A stretch of 64,000 bases of DNA, taken from positions 62,001 to 126,000 of the forward strand of contig NZ_FNQK01000003.1 of assembly GCF_900107625.1 (NCBI RefSeq), read 5' to 3'. Positions within the stretch are counted from its first letter, which is position 1; each line of letters starts with the position of its first letter. The position numbers and the translations under genes were made by a program. Of the stretch, positions 18,714-26,552 are shown piece by piece. Under the pieces are notes generated by a model. It was not told the origin of the DNA and searched no databases. It was given only the letters and a program-made list of their open reading frames with translations. Source of the stretch: Bizionia paragorgiae (GTDB taxonomy: Bacteria; Bacteroidota; Bacteroidia; Flavobacteriales; Flavobacteriaceae).

Positions 18714-20792
18714 ATGAATCACGCAATAAAACTATTTATACACGATTCTTTTTTCGATGCTTTTTCAGCACTTCCTAGAAAAATTCAAAAGAAGACAAGG
18801 GAGTTTATGAAAAAGTTTAAGGAAGACCCTAAGTCTAGTGCAATCAATTACGAAAAGATAAGTACGTTTAGAGACCAGTCTTTGAGAACTGTAAGAATTG
18901 ACCAAAAATATCGTGCTATCATTCAAGCGCCAGAAGAAGGAAACGGTTATCACTTGCTTTGGGTGGATAATCACGACGAGGCGATGGACTGGGCTCAAAA
19001 CAAAGTCTTTGAATGGAATTCAAGTACACAGTCCTTTCAAATGTATGATAAGCCAGCTACGGAAGATCGTAAAGTAGTTGCAAATGATAAGGTTCAAAGT
19101 TCACCAGTTCTATTTAAAACCTACACAGATTCTGAACTCACTCAAATTGGAGTACCTAGCGACTTATTAGAGCTTGTAAGGAGTATTGAACGCGTAGAAC
19201 ATTTAGAAAGCTATGCTTCAAATATCCCAACAGATGTATATGAATACCTCTATTATTTATCTGAAGGCATTTCAATTGAAGATATATTAGAAGAGATAGA
19301 AGCTGGTAAAGTTCAAGATTCAGAAGAGCTAAGTCCTAATGCTCAGAAGAGTGTTTATGTGCTTACTGAAGATAGTGATTTAGAAAATATACTTTCAGGA
19401 GATTTTGAAAAATGGAAACTTTTTCTTCATCCATCTCAACGATCAATAGCCTATGGAGAATTCAAAGGGCCATTAAAAGTAACTGGAAGTGCTGGAACAG
19501 GTAAAACAGTATGCGCATTACATAGAGCAAAACATTTAAGTCAAAAATTAGAAACTTTTGATAAGCCAATATTGTTTACAACCTATACAAAAAGTTTGAC
19601 CCAGTATTTAAGCTCTGTAACAGAAAAGTTTAATATTCCAGAAAGTGAAATTGAAATAAGCAATATTGACAAATTGATATTTGATATTTCTAAAAATTCA
19701 AAGGTGATTGAATCATCATCTGGAATGATAAATAGTTCTCAAGAACTAGAAATATGGAAAGAGATTATTGAATATAATCCATCAACCTTTGATGAAAGGT
19801 TTCTACAAGAAGAATATAATGATGTTATTTTATCCAATTCGGTTGATACATTAAGTGAATATTATAAGACATCAAGAATAGGTCGTTCGGTTAGAATAGG
19901 TCGTCAAGATAAAACTCAAATATGGGAATTATGTGAGGAGTTTAAAAAAGCTAAAGAAGCCAATTTCACAAAGTTTGAACTTTGTAATTTACTTATAGCT
20001 CATTATAGAGATAAAGAAGACAAACCATTTTCTTATATTATCTGTGACGAAATTCAAGATTTTTCCAATCTAGAATTGACCTTGTTAAGATTATTAGTGA
20101 CAGAAAAAGCAAACGATTTATTTTTAGTTGGCGATCCATTTCAAAATATTTATGGTAGGAGAATTAACTTTTCTAAATCGGGAATACACATAAGAGGAAG
20201 ACGGTCTAGGAAATTAAAAGTCAATTATCGTACGACAGAAGAAATCAAAAAGAAAGCTGTAAGTGTTCTCTTTGATGAAGTCTATGATGATTTTGATGGA
20301 GAAGCTGAGACAAATGCAGGCTACGTAAGTTTAATGCACGGTGCAGACCCTTTATATCAAACATTTTCTAATCCAGAGGAAGAAGATTCCTATATCATTG
20401 GAGAAATTCAAAAGCTTTTAATTAACGACAATGTAAGTCCTAGTGATATTTGCATTGCCGGTAGAACCAATAAACTTGTTGATGACACCAAAACTCTTCT
20501 AAACGAATTTCAACAGAAGTATACAGATATTAAAGCAAGTAAAAGACCGAGCGAAGCTGTGGTTGTATCAACGTTTCATAATTTGAAAGGACACGAGTTT
20601 AAGCATTTATTGGTAAGAGGCTTTAGTAAAGACCTTGTGCCGTTTAAGCATCCAGATTTTGACACTTATTCGGATATTCAAAAAAGAGCATATCTAAAAC
20701 AAGAAAAATCACTTTACTATGTAGTGTTTTCAAGAGCAATTCAAACACTAATCATTACGGGCATTGGTGAAAAATCGGATTGGATAAAATAA
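18714..20792 (+). CDS. RelE-fold domain fused to UvrD/Rep-like superfamily 1 helicase
   Basis: A 692-aa protein. Residues 1 to about 100 resemble RelE/ParE-type mRNA-interferase folds: LPRKIQKKTREFMKKF, INYEKI, SLRTVRIDQKYRAII, and WVDNHDEAMDW. A linker leads to a UvrD-type motor: Walker A GSAGTGKT (258-265), motif II DEIQD (445-449), motif III VGDPFQNIYG, NYRTTEEI, a motif V-like FHNLKGHEF (about 620), and motif VI VVFSRAIQ (about 670). The ATG lies 1 bp after the stop of the previous gene, so it is the last gene of the operon. Similar RelE-UvrD fusions are known in bacteria, usually without assigned function. The RelE part may be a degenerate nucleic-acid-binding module, not an active toxin, since no antitoxin gene is adjacent. 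Confidence 0.82.
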   Translation: MNHAIKLFIHDSFFDAFSALPRKIQKKTREFMKKFKEDPKSSAINYEKISTFRDQSLRTVRIDQKYRAIIQAPEEGNGYHLLWVDNHDEAMDWAQNKVFEWNSSTQSFQMYDKPATEDRKVVANDKVQSSPVLFKTYTDSELTQIGVPSDLLELVRSIERVEHLESYASNIPTDVYEYLYYLSEGISIEDILEEIEAGKVQDSEELSPNAQKSVYVLTEDSDLENILSGDFEKWKLFLHPSQRSIAYGEFKGPLKVTGSAGTGKTVCALHRAKHLSQKLETFDKPILFTTYTKSLTQYLSSVTEKFNIPESEIEISNIDKLIFDISKNSKVIESSSGMINSSQELEIWKEIIEYNPSTFDERFLQEEYNDVILSNSVDTLSEYYKTSRIGRSVRIGRQDKTQIWELCEEFKKAKEANFTKFELCNLLIAHYRDKEDKPFSYIICDEIQDFSNLELTLLRLLVTEKANDLFLVGDPFQNIYGRRINFSKSGIHIRGRRSRKLKVNYRTTEEIKKKAVSVLFDEVYDDFDGEAETNAGYVSLMHGADPLYQTFSNPEEEDSYIIGEIQKLLINDNVSPSDICIAGRTNKLVDDTKTLLNEFQQKYTDIKASKRPSEAVVVSTFHNLKGHEFKHLLVRGFSKDLVPFKHPDFDTYSDIQKRAYLKQEKSLYYVVFSRAIQTLIITGIGEKSDWIK

Positions 20793-20967
20793 TAATTTGT
20801 TATGTTGGAAATGATACACACTTATAGTAATCGAAAGGTTGGTTTTTAGGTTATAAATTCAACAAACATTTTCCTGCATTGGGTATAGCTGTAATCTTAT
20901 TGCAACAGCTTATATCAATTCTCACAATTTAATATCATTATCTTTACTGTCCGATTTCAATAAAACA

Positions 20968-22338
20968 ATGACCGAAACAAACCGCATAGAATATAAACGA
21001 GAATTGTCCGATGGACTCGAAAAAGAGGTCATTGCTTTCTTGAACTACCGTGAAGGTGGCATTATTCATATCGGCATCGATAAGGATGGAAATACTTACG
21101 GATTGGCAGATGCTGATGGCGACCAGTTAAAGATTAAGGATAGGTTAAAAAACAACATCCGCCCTTCCGCCCTTGGTCTGTTTGATATTGTGAGTGAGGA
21201 AAGGGACGGCAAGAACATTCTGAAAATCATAGTGGCCAGCGGTCCAGAAAAACCATATCATCTTAAAAAATACGGGATGAGCGAAAAGGGTTGTTTTATT
21301 CGCTTGGGTTCAGCGGCTGAACCGATGCCCCAAAAAATGATAGATGAGCTGTTTGCTAAACGTACCCGAAATTCCATCAGCAAGATTAAAGCAGGACGGC
21401 AGGATTTAGGCTTCGGACAGCTAAAAATTTACTACGAAGAATCTGGGTACACCCTTGGTAAAGCTTTTGCAAAGAACTTGGAACTACTTACGGAAGATGG
21501 TACTTTTAATTATGCCGGCTATCTTTTGGCAGACAAAAATAACACTTCAATTAAAGTCGCCAAATATTCAGGCATAACCAGAACAGACTTAATAGAAAGC
21601 AACGAATATGGTCACGAATGTTTAGTTAAGGCTACTAAACAAGTGATAGATAAAATTGCGGTCGAGAACAGAACAACCACAAAAATCACATCAAAAGAAA
21701 GACAACAAGCCAACCTTTGGCATCCCATCGCCTTGCGAGAAGCCATCATTAATGCGTTTGTGCATAATGACTATACCAATGAGATTACCCCAAAGTTTGA
21801 GATTTTTACCGATAGAATCGAAATCACATCAGCTGGTGGTCTTCCGGAAGGATTGAGCAAGCAAGAATTTTTTGAAGGCTTTTCAGTTCCACGAAATAAG
21901 GAACTGATGCGAATTTTTAAAGATTTAGAACTGGTTGAACAATTAGGTTCTGGCATCCCTCGTATTTTAGAACACTATGGAAAAGAGAGTTTTAGTTTTT
22001 CCGATAACTTTCTTAGAATGACTTTTATTGCTAAAGAAGTTGCTGATGAATCTACTATTAGAGAAGATCGTCAAAAAGGTGGTGTAACAGGTGGTGCAAT
22101 GGGTGGTGTAACAGGTGGTGCAATAGATGCTATAGATATACTTACTAAAAGACAAAAAGAAGTACTTAAACTAATTGCAACCAATACTACTATTACTTAT
22201 ACTGAAATAGCTGAAGCTTTAGGCATCAATGAATCCCCTGTGGGCAAACATATTAATGCGCTCAAAACCAAAGGGTTTATAAAACGCCACGGTGGCACAC
22301 AAGGTTATTGGGAAATTAATCTCGAAAAAAATCAGTAA
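20968..22338 (+). CDS. AlbA_2 (Schlafen-like) / HATPase_c_4 winged-helix regulator
   Basis: A 456-aa protein of the family often mislabelled RecG-like. The AlbA_2 domain occupies residues 1 to about 125 (EYKRELS, then FLNYREGGIIHIGID). A HATPase_c_4 segment follows (LREAIINAFVHNDY, then GSGIPRILEHYG, about 255-345). The C-terminus is a winged helix (YTEIAEALGINESPVGKHINALKTKG in part, about 400-440). A Gly-rich linker with two copies of GGVTGGA precedes the winged helix. It lies 175 bp after the defence operon and ends 8 bp from the convergent conjugation operon. These proteins are thought to act as transcription regulators or phage-response factors; which applies here is not clear. Confidence 0.8.
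   Translation: MTETNRIEYKRELSDGLEKEVIAFLNYREGGIIHIGIDKDGNTYGLADADGDQLKIKDRLKNNIRPSALGLFDIVSEERDGKNILKIIVASGPEKPYHLKKYGMSEKGCFIRLGSAAEPMPQKMIDELFAKRTRNSISKIKAGRQDLGFGQLKIYYEESGYTLGKAFAKNLELLTEDGTFNYAGYLLADKNNTSIKVAKYSGITRTDLIESNEYGHECLVKATKQVIDKIAVENRTTTKITSKERQQANLWHPIALREAIINAFVHNDYTNEITPKFEIFTDRIEITSAGGLPEGLSKQEFFEGFSVPRNKELMRIFKDLELVEQLGSGIPRILEHYGKESFSFSDNFLRMTFIAKEVADESTIREDRQKGGVTGGAMGGVTGGAIDAIDILTKRQKEVLKLIATNTTITYTEIAEALGINESPVGKHINALKTKGFIKRHGGTQGYWEINLEKNQ
22078..22122 (+). repeat. 24-bp tandem repeat coding for a Gly-rich linker
   Basis: Two near-perfect copies of a 24-bp unit beginning GGTGGTGTAACAGGTGGTGC encode GGVTGGAM and GGVTGGAI, just before the winged-helix domain. Such in-frame repeats can vary in number by replication slippage and would alter linker length without shifting the frame. 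Confidence 0.7.
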
Positions 22339-22346
22339 GTATCCTT

Positions 22347-22718
22347 TTAAAAAGGCGATTTATCCTTTGAGCCTCTCGCATCCGCCAACCATTTGCCATT
22401 TTGCTTAACCAGTTTAAAAAGACCCGGTGTCTTATCATAGGCTGTAGTATATTTTACCCAAGCCACGTCACCCATTATCGTATCCTGCAAAACTGTAAAG
22501 TTTGAATCATCCTTTACCGTCGCATTGAACATATTTATAGTATTCATATAATTAGAATATGCCTGTGGTGTTGAGTTGGCTTTTAAAGCTTCCTCATCTT
22601 TTTCATAAAAGCTTTCGATGACGATTTGGGCTGTGGCACTTGGTCCCGAAATTTTAGTATCAGAATCGGCACAAGAAAGGAACAGCAGTACGAGCGAGAA
22701 AACGACAATTTTTTTCAT
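22347..22718 (-). CDS. Small lipoprotein at the end of the tra operon (DUF4878-like)
   Basis: A 123-aa protein with a lipoprotein signal (VLLFLSC, with the lipid-modified Cys at about residue 16). The mature part has a Ser/Ala-rich start, then TAQIVIESFYEKDEEALKA and DVAWVKYTT with FKLVKQNGKWLAD, as in the NTF2-like DUF4878 lipoproteins of Bacteroidetes. It starts 7 bp after the traN stop and is the last gene of the operon, so it may be a mating-pore accessory or exclusion lipoprotein. Its role is not known to me. Confidence 0.6.
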   Translation of the reverse strand: MKKIVVFSLVLLFLSCADSDTKISGPSATAQIVIESFYEKDEEALKANSTPQAYSNYMNTINMFNATVKDDSNFTVLQDTIMGDVAWVKYTTAYDKTPGLFKLVKQNGKWLADARGSKDKSPF

Positions 22719-22725
22719 AATATTC

Positions 22726-23580
22726 TTAATTTGGGTTATTGATATATCTATGTGATATTTTCAGTTCAATGTTTCGTTCGCCATCCTTTTCATTCAATTC
22801 TAAAATCGCCCTACGGTCATTAGATAATGAAAATTTGGGCAATACATAAACGAAGCGCACAGTTTCACTTTCTGCAATTTTTGAAGGCAGATTGTGTTTG
22901 TACGTTGGTTCTTGATACAGGCGTTGCAACGATTTTCTTTTCCCTTTTTGTCTTGTTTCAATCGAAAGGTTTAAGAAATTCAAATCGTAATCCAAAGTAG
23001 AATTATTCTCAATCTGGATAACGAAGTAGAGTTCTTCCTTATCAAAAACAACATTTTCAACAGTCAAGACAATGCCTTGCGTTCGCTTCTTAATCCGACC
23101 GATACGCTGGTTTCTGTTAAGAAGATACGAGCAGAATTTTTGATAGTAATACGTTCTATTATCTACACGTTCTTCAGAAGATTCAGCAAGAATCGAATCG
23201 ACCTTAATTGGTTTCTCATTTCCGATACTACTTGATAGCGGAATGAAATAATTGAGCTTAGATAGCTGTTTTTTATATCTTACAATATACGAAAAAATTG
23301 AACCATTTCTATTGACTACCAACAGATTACTTTCCTTCCCAGGCTTTGCCTGAAGAAGTCCAAAATACTGTTCTTTTTCACGATTGTAGGTAAATACAAA
23401 ATTATCTGAACCGGTTATTCCTTGCCGAATAGGTTCAGGGAAGAATAATGCAACGTTTTTGGTGTCGTTGGCATATATGGTATCGAGAACTGTAGTTGTT
23501 TGCGCTGTAGCCTGTGCCGAGCAAAGTCGAGGTGCGAAAGCGGAAATCAGTATCGCAAATATTAAAATTGTTGCTCTCAT
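22726..23580 (-). CDS. traN: Conjugative transposon protein TraN
   Basis: A 284-aa exported protein with signal peptide (LIFAILISAFAPRLCSAQ) and the beta-rich pattern of TraN (DUF4138), the VirB9-like outer component of the Bacteroidetes mating pore. Recognisable stretches are TIYANDTKNVALFFPEPI near the N-terminus and the FDKEELYFVIQIENNS block. Its start overlaps the traM stop by 4 bp, which indicates translational coupling. Position after traM and before the lipoprotein matches CTnDOT-type order. Confidence 0.85.
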   Translation of the reverse strand: MRATILIFAILISAFAPRLCSAQATAQTTTVLDTIYANDTKNVALFFPEPIRQGITGSDNFVFTYNREKEQYFGLLQAKPGKESNLLVVNRNGSIFSYIVRYKKQLSKLNYFIPLSSSIGNEKPIKVDSILAESSEERVDNRTYYYQKFCSYLLNRNQRIGRIKKRTQGIVLTVENVVFDKEELYFVIQIENNSTLDYDLNFLNLSIETRQKGKRKSLQRLYQEPTYKHNLPSKIAESETVRFVYVLPKFSLSNDRRAILELNEKDGERNIELKISHRYINNPN

Positions 23581-24506
23581 AATTTAGGTTTTAGAATTAA
23601 TTTATAATTATTCAATACCGTAACTTTTACGTTTCGGTTGTTACGTCTGAGTACTTTGGATATACCACCAACTTGTGGTACGGTAGGAATGTTGATATCG
23701 CCAATAATATCGTCCAAGACTTCGGTGGTGGCTTCTGCCCGAAAATTGTTCTGTACGTAAATACCTTCACTACCATCAGATAAATCAAAAGCTTTGAGTT
23801 TTGTAGGATGGTGCTTTATGTTTTCAATTTCAATGAGAGCACGATTAGGTTGAAAGCTTATAAAACCGAAAATAGGTGTGTTCTTTGGCATCAGCTTACC
23901 ATTAATGGTAGCTGTTTTGGTAAGGCGCATTCGTAATCTGGTATTCGCTTTGACTATTTGGTCGCCATCTACTACTACGTAAATTGTTTCATCAGTATTA
24001 CCGATGATTGAAAACTCGTTGGGTTTTGGCGATGCGGCAAAGAACAATTGATGTTCTAAGCCTAATTCTTTGGCTTCAATTTTTTGTTCTCTTTTTACTT
24101 CAGTAGAATCAATTTTTGATACCGCTTTGCGAACAGTTCTTTTCTGTCCTAAGTTTTGGTATCGTTTCGATGTATATTGAATTTTGCCAGCTTCATAGAT
24201 GCTATCTACAATACGCTCTTTTTCGCGTTCTGGTAAATCTGGGTCGTAGAATCCCAAGGAATCAATGAGCTTTTCATCATAGATGCTGGGCGCGTTATTT
24301 TCACGAACTTTCTTTAAGTCATTTATAGCATCCAGTTTAGAGTCGTATTCTTTTTGGTTTTCCTCTAAATCAGGCACTAAGGTCTGTTTTAGGTTTTCAG
24401 TTTCAGTATCATCATCGCCTAATACCATTACAGAATAGGAAATCAGGAATATGAAAATCACAGCCAATACGGCAGCGAATACTATTTTATTCTTTTCAAC
24501 TTTCAT
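23577..24506 (-). CDS. traM: Conjugative transposon protein TraM
   Basis: A 309-aa protein with one N-terminal membrane segment (VFAAVLAVIFIFLISYSVMVLG), a charged coiled region (about 35-150), and a C-terminal domain that fits the VirB10-like TraM of Bacteroidetes elements. It would span the periplasm and link inner and outer parts of the secretion channel. It is shorter than the roughly 400-450 aa usual in Bacteroides elements, mainly in the linker. It overlaps traK by 11 bp and traN by 4 bp. Confidence 0.82.
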   Translation of the reverse strand: MKVEKNKIVFAAVLAVIFIFLISYSVMVLGDDDTETENLKQTLVPDLEENQKEYDSKLDAINDLKKVRENNAPSIYDEKLIDSLGFYDPDLPEREKERIVDSIYEAGKIQYTSKRYQNLGQKRTVRKAVSKIDSTEVKREQKIEAKELGLEHQLFFAASPKPNEFSIIGNTDETIYVVVDGDQIVKANTRLRMRLTKTATINGKLMPKNTPIFGFISFQPNRALIEIENIKHHPTKLKAFDLSDGSEGIYVQNNFRAEATTEVLDDIIGDINIPTVPQVGGISKVLRRNNRNVKVTVLNNYKLILKPKL

Positions 24507-25116
24507 CGTTTAGTTTTTTTAAAGTGTTCTCGAAGTAATTTGTAATTAGAAGTCCGTGCGGATTGTTGGGAAAGTTTCGGTCAACCATAATCAGGTTTCC
24601 TGTTGAAACCAATTCGTAGGTGTCAATTATTGAACCTCTGTTAATTTCAAAAATGGTGGTGGTTGTAAAACTATATGAGCCATTATTTTCGTTTATCCTT
24701 GAGTCAATACTCAATACTTTTTGAACCAATGAATACTGAAGCAATCGGTTATAAACGCCATCAGCTTTCTTCTGACGGTAAAGATTGTCCACAGAACTAT
24801 TTCCTAACCAAAGTGCTTTTTCCAAATTCCTTTCATAGTTACTGGCATCGATGTTATAGAAGTAGTTGTGGAACAGTTCTAAATGTGCCAGAGCTTCGAC
24901 TCTAAAATTCTCTTTTTGAGTTACGAGCTTCAGCGGAATAATGCTACCATCTGTATTTATTGCAAATGCACTATTGAGCGCATTTTTATTAGTTGTAAAT
25001 GCCATCCAAAGTGAAAAAGTGCTGGAAAGCATTGCAAAAATGACAACTGCCAGTACGATAAATCGATTCATTTTCAGGACGTTGTATATGTTTTTGTAAG
25101 GTGTTTTCATTTTCAT
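24496..25116 (-). CDS. traK: Conjugative transposon protein TraK
   Basis: A 206-aa VirB8-like inner-membrane protein with one N-terminal membrane segment (FIVLAVVIFAMLSSTFSLWMAF) and a periplasmic NTF2-like domain including EALAHLELFHNYFYNID and the conserved NPHGLLITNYFENTL end. Length matches CTnDOT TraK. It lies 5 bp after traJ and overlaps traM by 11 bp. Confidence 0.88.
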   Translation of the reverse strand: MKMKTPYKNIYNVLKMNRFIVLAVVIFAMLSSTFSLWMAFTTNKNALNSAFAINTDGSIIPLKLVTQKENFRVEALAHLELFHNYFYNIDASNYERNLEKALWLGNSSVDNLYRQKKADGVYNRLLQYSLVQKVLSIDSRINENNGSYSFTTTTIFEINRGSIIDTYELVSTGNLIMVDRNFPNNPHGLLITNYFENTLKKLNDES

Positions 25117-25121
25117 TTGAA

Positions 25122-25964
25122 TTAGCTGGTAAATAATCTAAGAGTAAAGGATGTAGCTCGTTTGTACAATTTGAATTTCAGGAAAACAATAAATGCAACA
25201 GAACCCAATTGAACAACAGGCGCAAAAAAACCTTGACCTGTATCGGTACCAAATAAGTTGACCCAAAAATTGGTGTTGATTTCCGTATAAATAGCGTTAA
25301 CAAATACATTGACTAAAAAGAATGCCGGCACTAACATATATACAGCAGCATACAACTTGAAGAATGTATAAGCAAGTGAACGGAATTTTTCAAATACTGC
25401 AAGGCTAATGACCAAAGGGAAGAACGCTTGCATTATCCCCAAAAGGAAAAAACGCTCTGCCAAAAACAACGGATAAATGAATAGGTCAAGAATCCAAAGT
25501 ATAGTGCTTAGAATAAATGCCAATATCTTAAACCCATACAATGGTGTTACTAAAGCTTCGTATAAAAGGGTCATTGCTGAGCTTGCAGCATCAAAAAGAC
25601 TTACGTCTTCCTCTAAAGGAATGTCCTGCATTTGTAATGGTAATAACGCAGGTGCTGTGCCCCTATACTGCCCCTCGATGGCCACCAATATCCCATCAAA
25701 GAACCCTAACACCTGCGTTGAGAAAATTACTAATATGACAATGGCAAAATTCTTCATCAAGTCCCCTGGGCTCAATCCCCAAGTATAACCATCTTTATCC
25801 GCAACACCTTCGTTGTACTTTTTCAGGATGTTAACCAGAAAAAATAGGACAGCGAGCGTTTTCATTCCGGCAATAGTGTATTGCGAGAAGTTGCTGCTCT
25901 GTATGGTCTGGAACACCGCATCGATGTATTCCAACCCAATCCCTAAAAGTATAGTTGCGGTCAT
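25122..25964 (-). CDS. traJ: Conjugative transposon protein TraJ (VirB6/TrbL-like)
   Basis: A 280-aa polytopic membrane protein with about six hydrophobic segments, including MKTLAVLFFLVNIL, FAIVILVIFSTQVLGFFDGI and LFLAERFFLLGIMQAFFPLV. It corresponds to the VirB6-like pore subunit of the inner membrane. It is somewhat shorter than Bacteroides TraJ. The gene is separated from its neighbours by 2 and 5 bp. Confidence 0.82.
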   Translation of the reverse strand: MTATILLGIGLEYIDAVFQTIQSSNFSQYTIAGMKTLAVLFFLVNILKKYNEGVADKDGYTWGLSPGDLMKNFAIVILVIFSTQVLGFFDGILVAIEGQYRGTAPALLPLQMQDIPLEEDVSLFDAASSAMTLLYEALVTPLYGFKILAFILSTILWILDLFIYPLFLAERFFLLGIMQAFFPLVISLAVFEKFRSLAYTFFKLYAAVYMLVPAFFLVNVFVNAIYTEINTNFWVNLFGTDTGQGFFAPVVQLGSVAFIVFLKFKLYKRATSFTLRLFTS

Positions 25965-25966
25965 TT

Positions 25967-26548
25967 TTAGTAATCTGTTTCTCGGTTATTTACTTTATCC
26001 TGCATTTTTCTGAAAGAAATAATATCTCGATACCGTTTTGTTTTAGTGGTAATGGTAGAAACCATTTGTTTCGATTCTTGCTCTTTAAGTTTGAGTATTT
26101 CGGCGCGTTCGGCATCGCTCATTTTTAGGTAATCGCTGGATAAAACTTCATCAATAAAATCTACCGTTTCTAATGAGTTTTGGACTATTGCATCGAATGA
26201 TTCCATAACTCTTGAAACTTCATCGGGTTTGATGTAGGGCGAGTTTAAAATATCCTGTAAATCATTTTGCATTACATTGATAAGGCGCTGATTATTGTCT
26301 GCAATTTCTTGGACAGCGTTGAGTTGTTGAACTACGCTTGATACTTGCTCGATGGCTTCTTTAGCATCCTTTAGGAATTTTACAGACTTAATCATTTGAG
26401 CGGTCTGTTTACCTGATTCCAACAGTTGTTTTACCAAACTGATAAAATTGGTATTGTCATAAGTGGGCATTCCTTGGGCGGTAGCATTACCTGACATAAA
26501 CAAGGTCAGAGCTACGGTCATTACTAAAATTTTGATTTTTGTCTTCAT
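25967..26548 (-). CDS. Conjugal transfer protein TraI-like (DUF4141)
   Basis: A 193-aa exported protein with signal peptide (MTVALTLFMSGNATAQG) and a mostly coiled-coil body with Gln/Asn/Asp-rich helices (about 30-190). This fits the TrbJ/VirB5-type protein found between the VirB4-like ATPase and TraJ in Bacteroidetes elements, called TraI in CTnDOT; it is not the relaxase also called TraI in F plasmids. It starts 4 bp after the traG stop. Confidence 0.72.
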   Translation of the reverse strand: MKTKIKILVMTVALTLFMSGNATAQGMPTYDNTNFISLVKQLLESGKQTAQMIKSVKFLKDAKEAIEQVSSVVQQLNAVQEIADNNQRLINVMQNDLQDILNSPYIKPDEVSRVMESFDAIVQNSLETVDFIDEVLSSDYLKMSDAERAEILKLKEQESKQMVSTITTKTKRYRDIISFRKMQDKVNNRETDY

Positions 26549-26552
26549 AATA

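Noticed and set aside
174-20792. Calling the left operon a complete class 1 DISARM or a Druantia system
   Set aside because: Only the first two genes fit DrmD/DrmMI; DrmC is missing, DrmA and DrmB are replaced by one DruE-like chain, and the HATPase-NOV and RelE-UvrD proteins are not defined members of either system.
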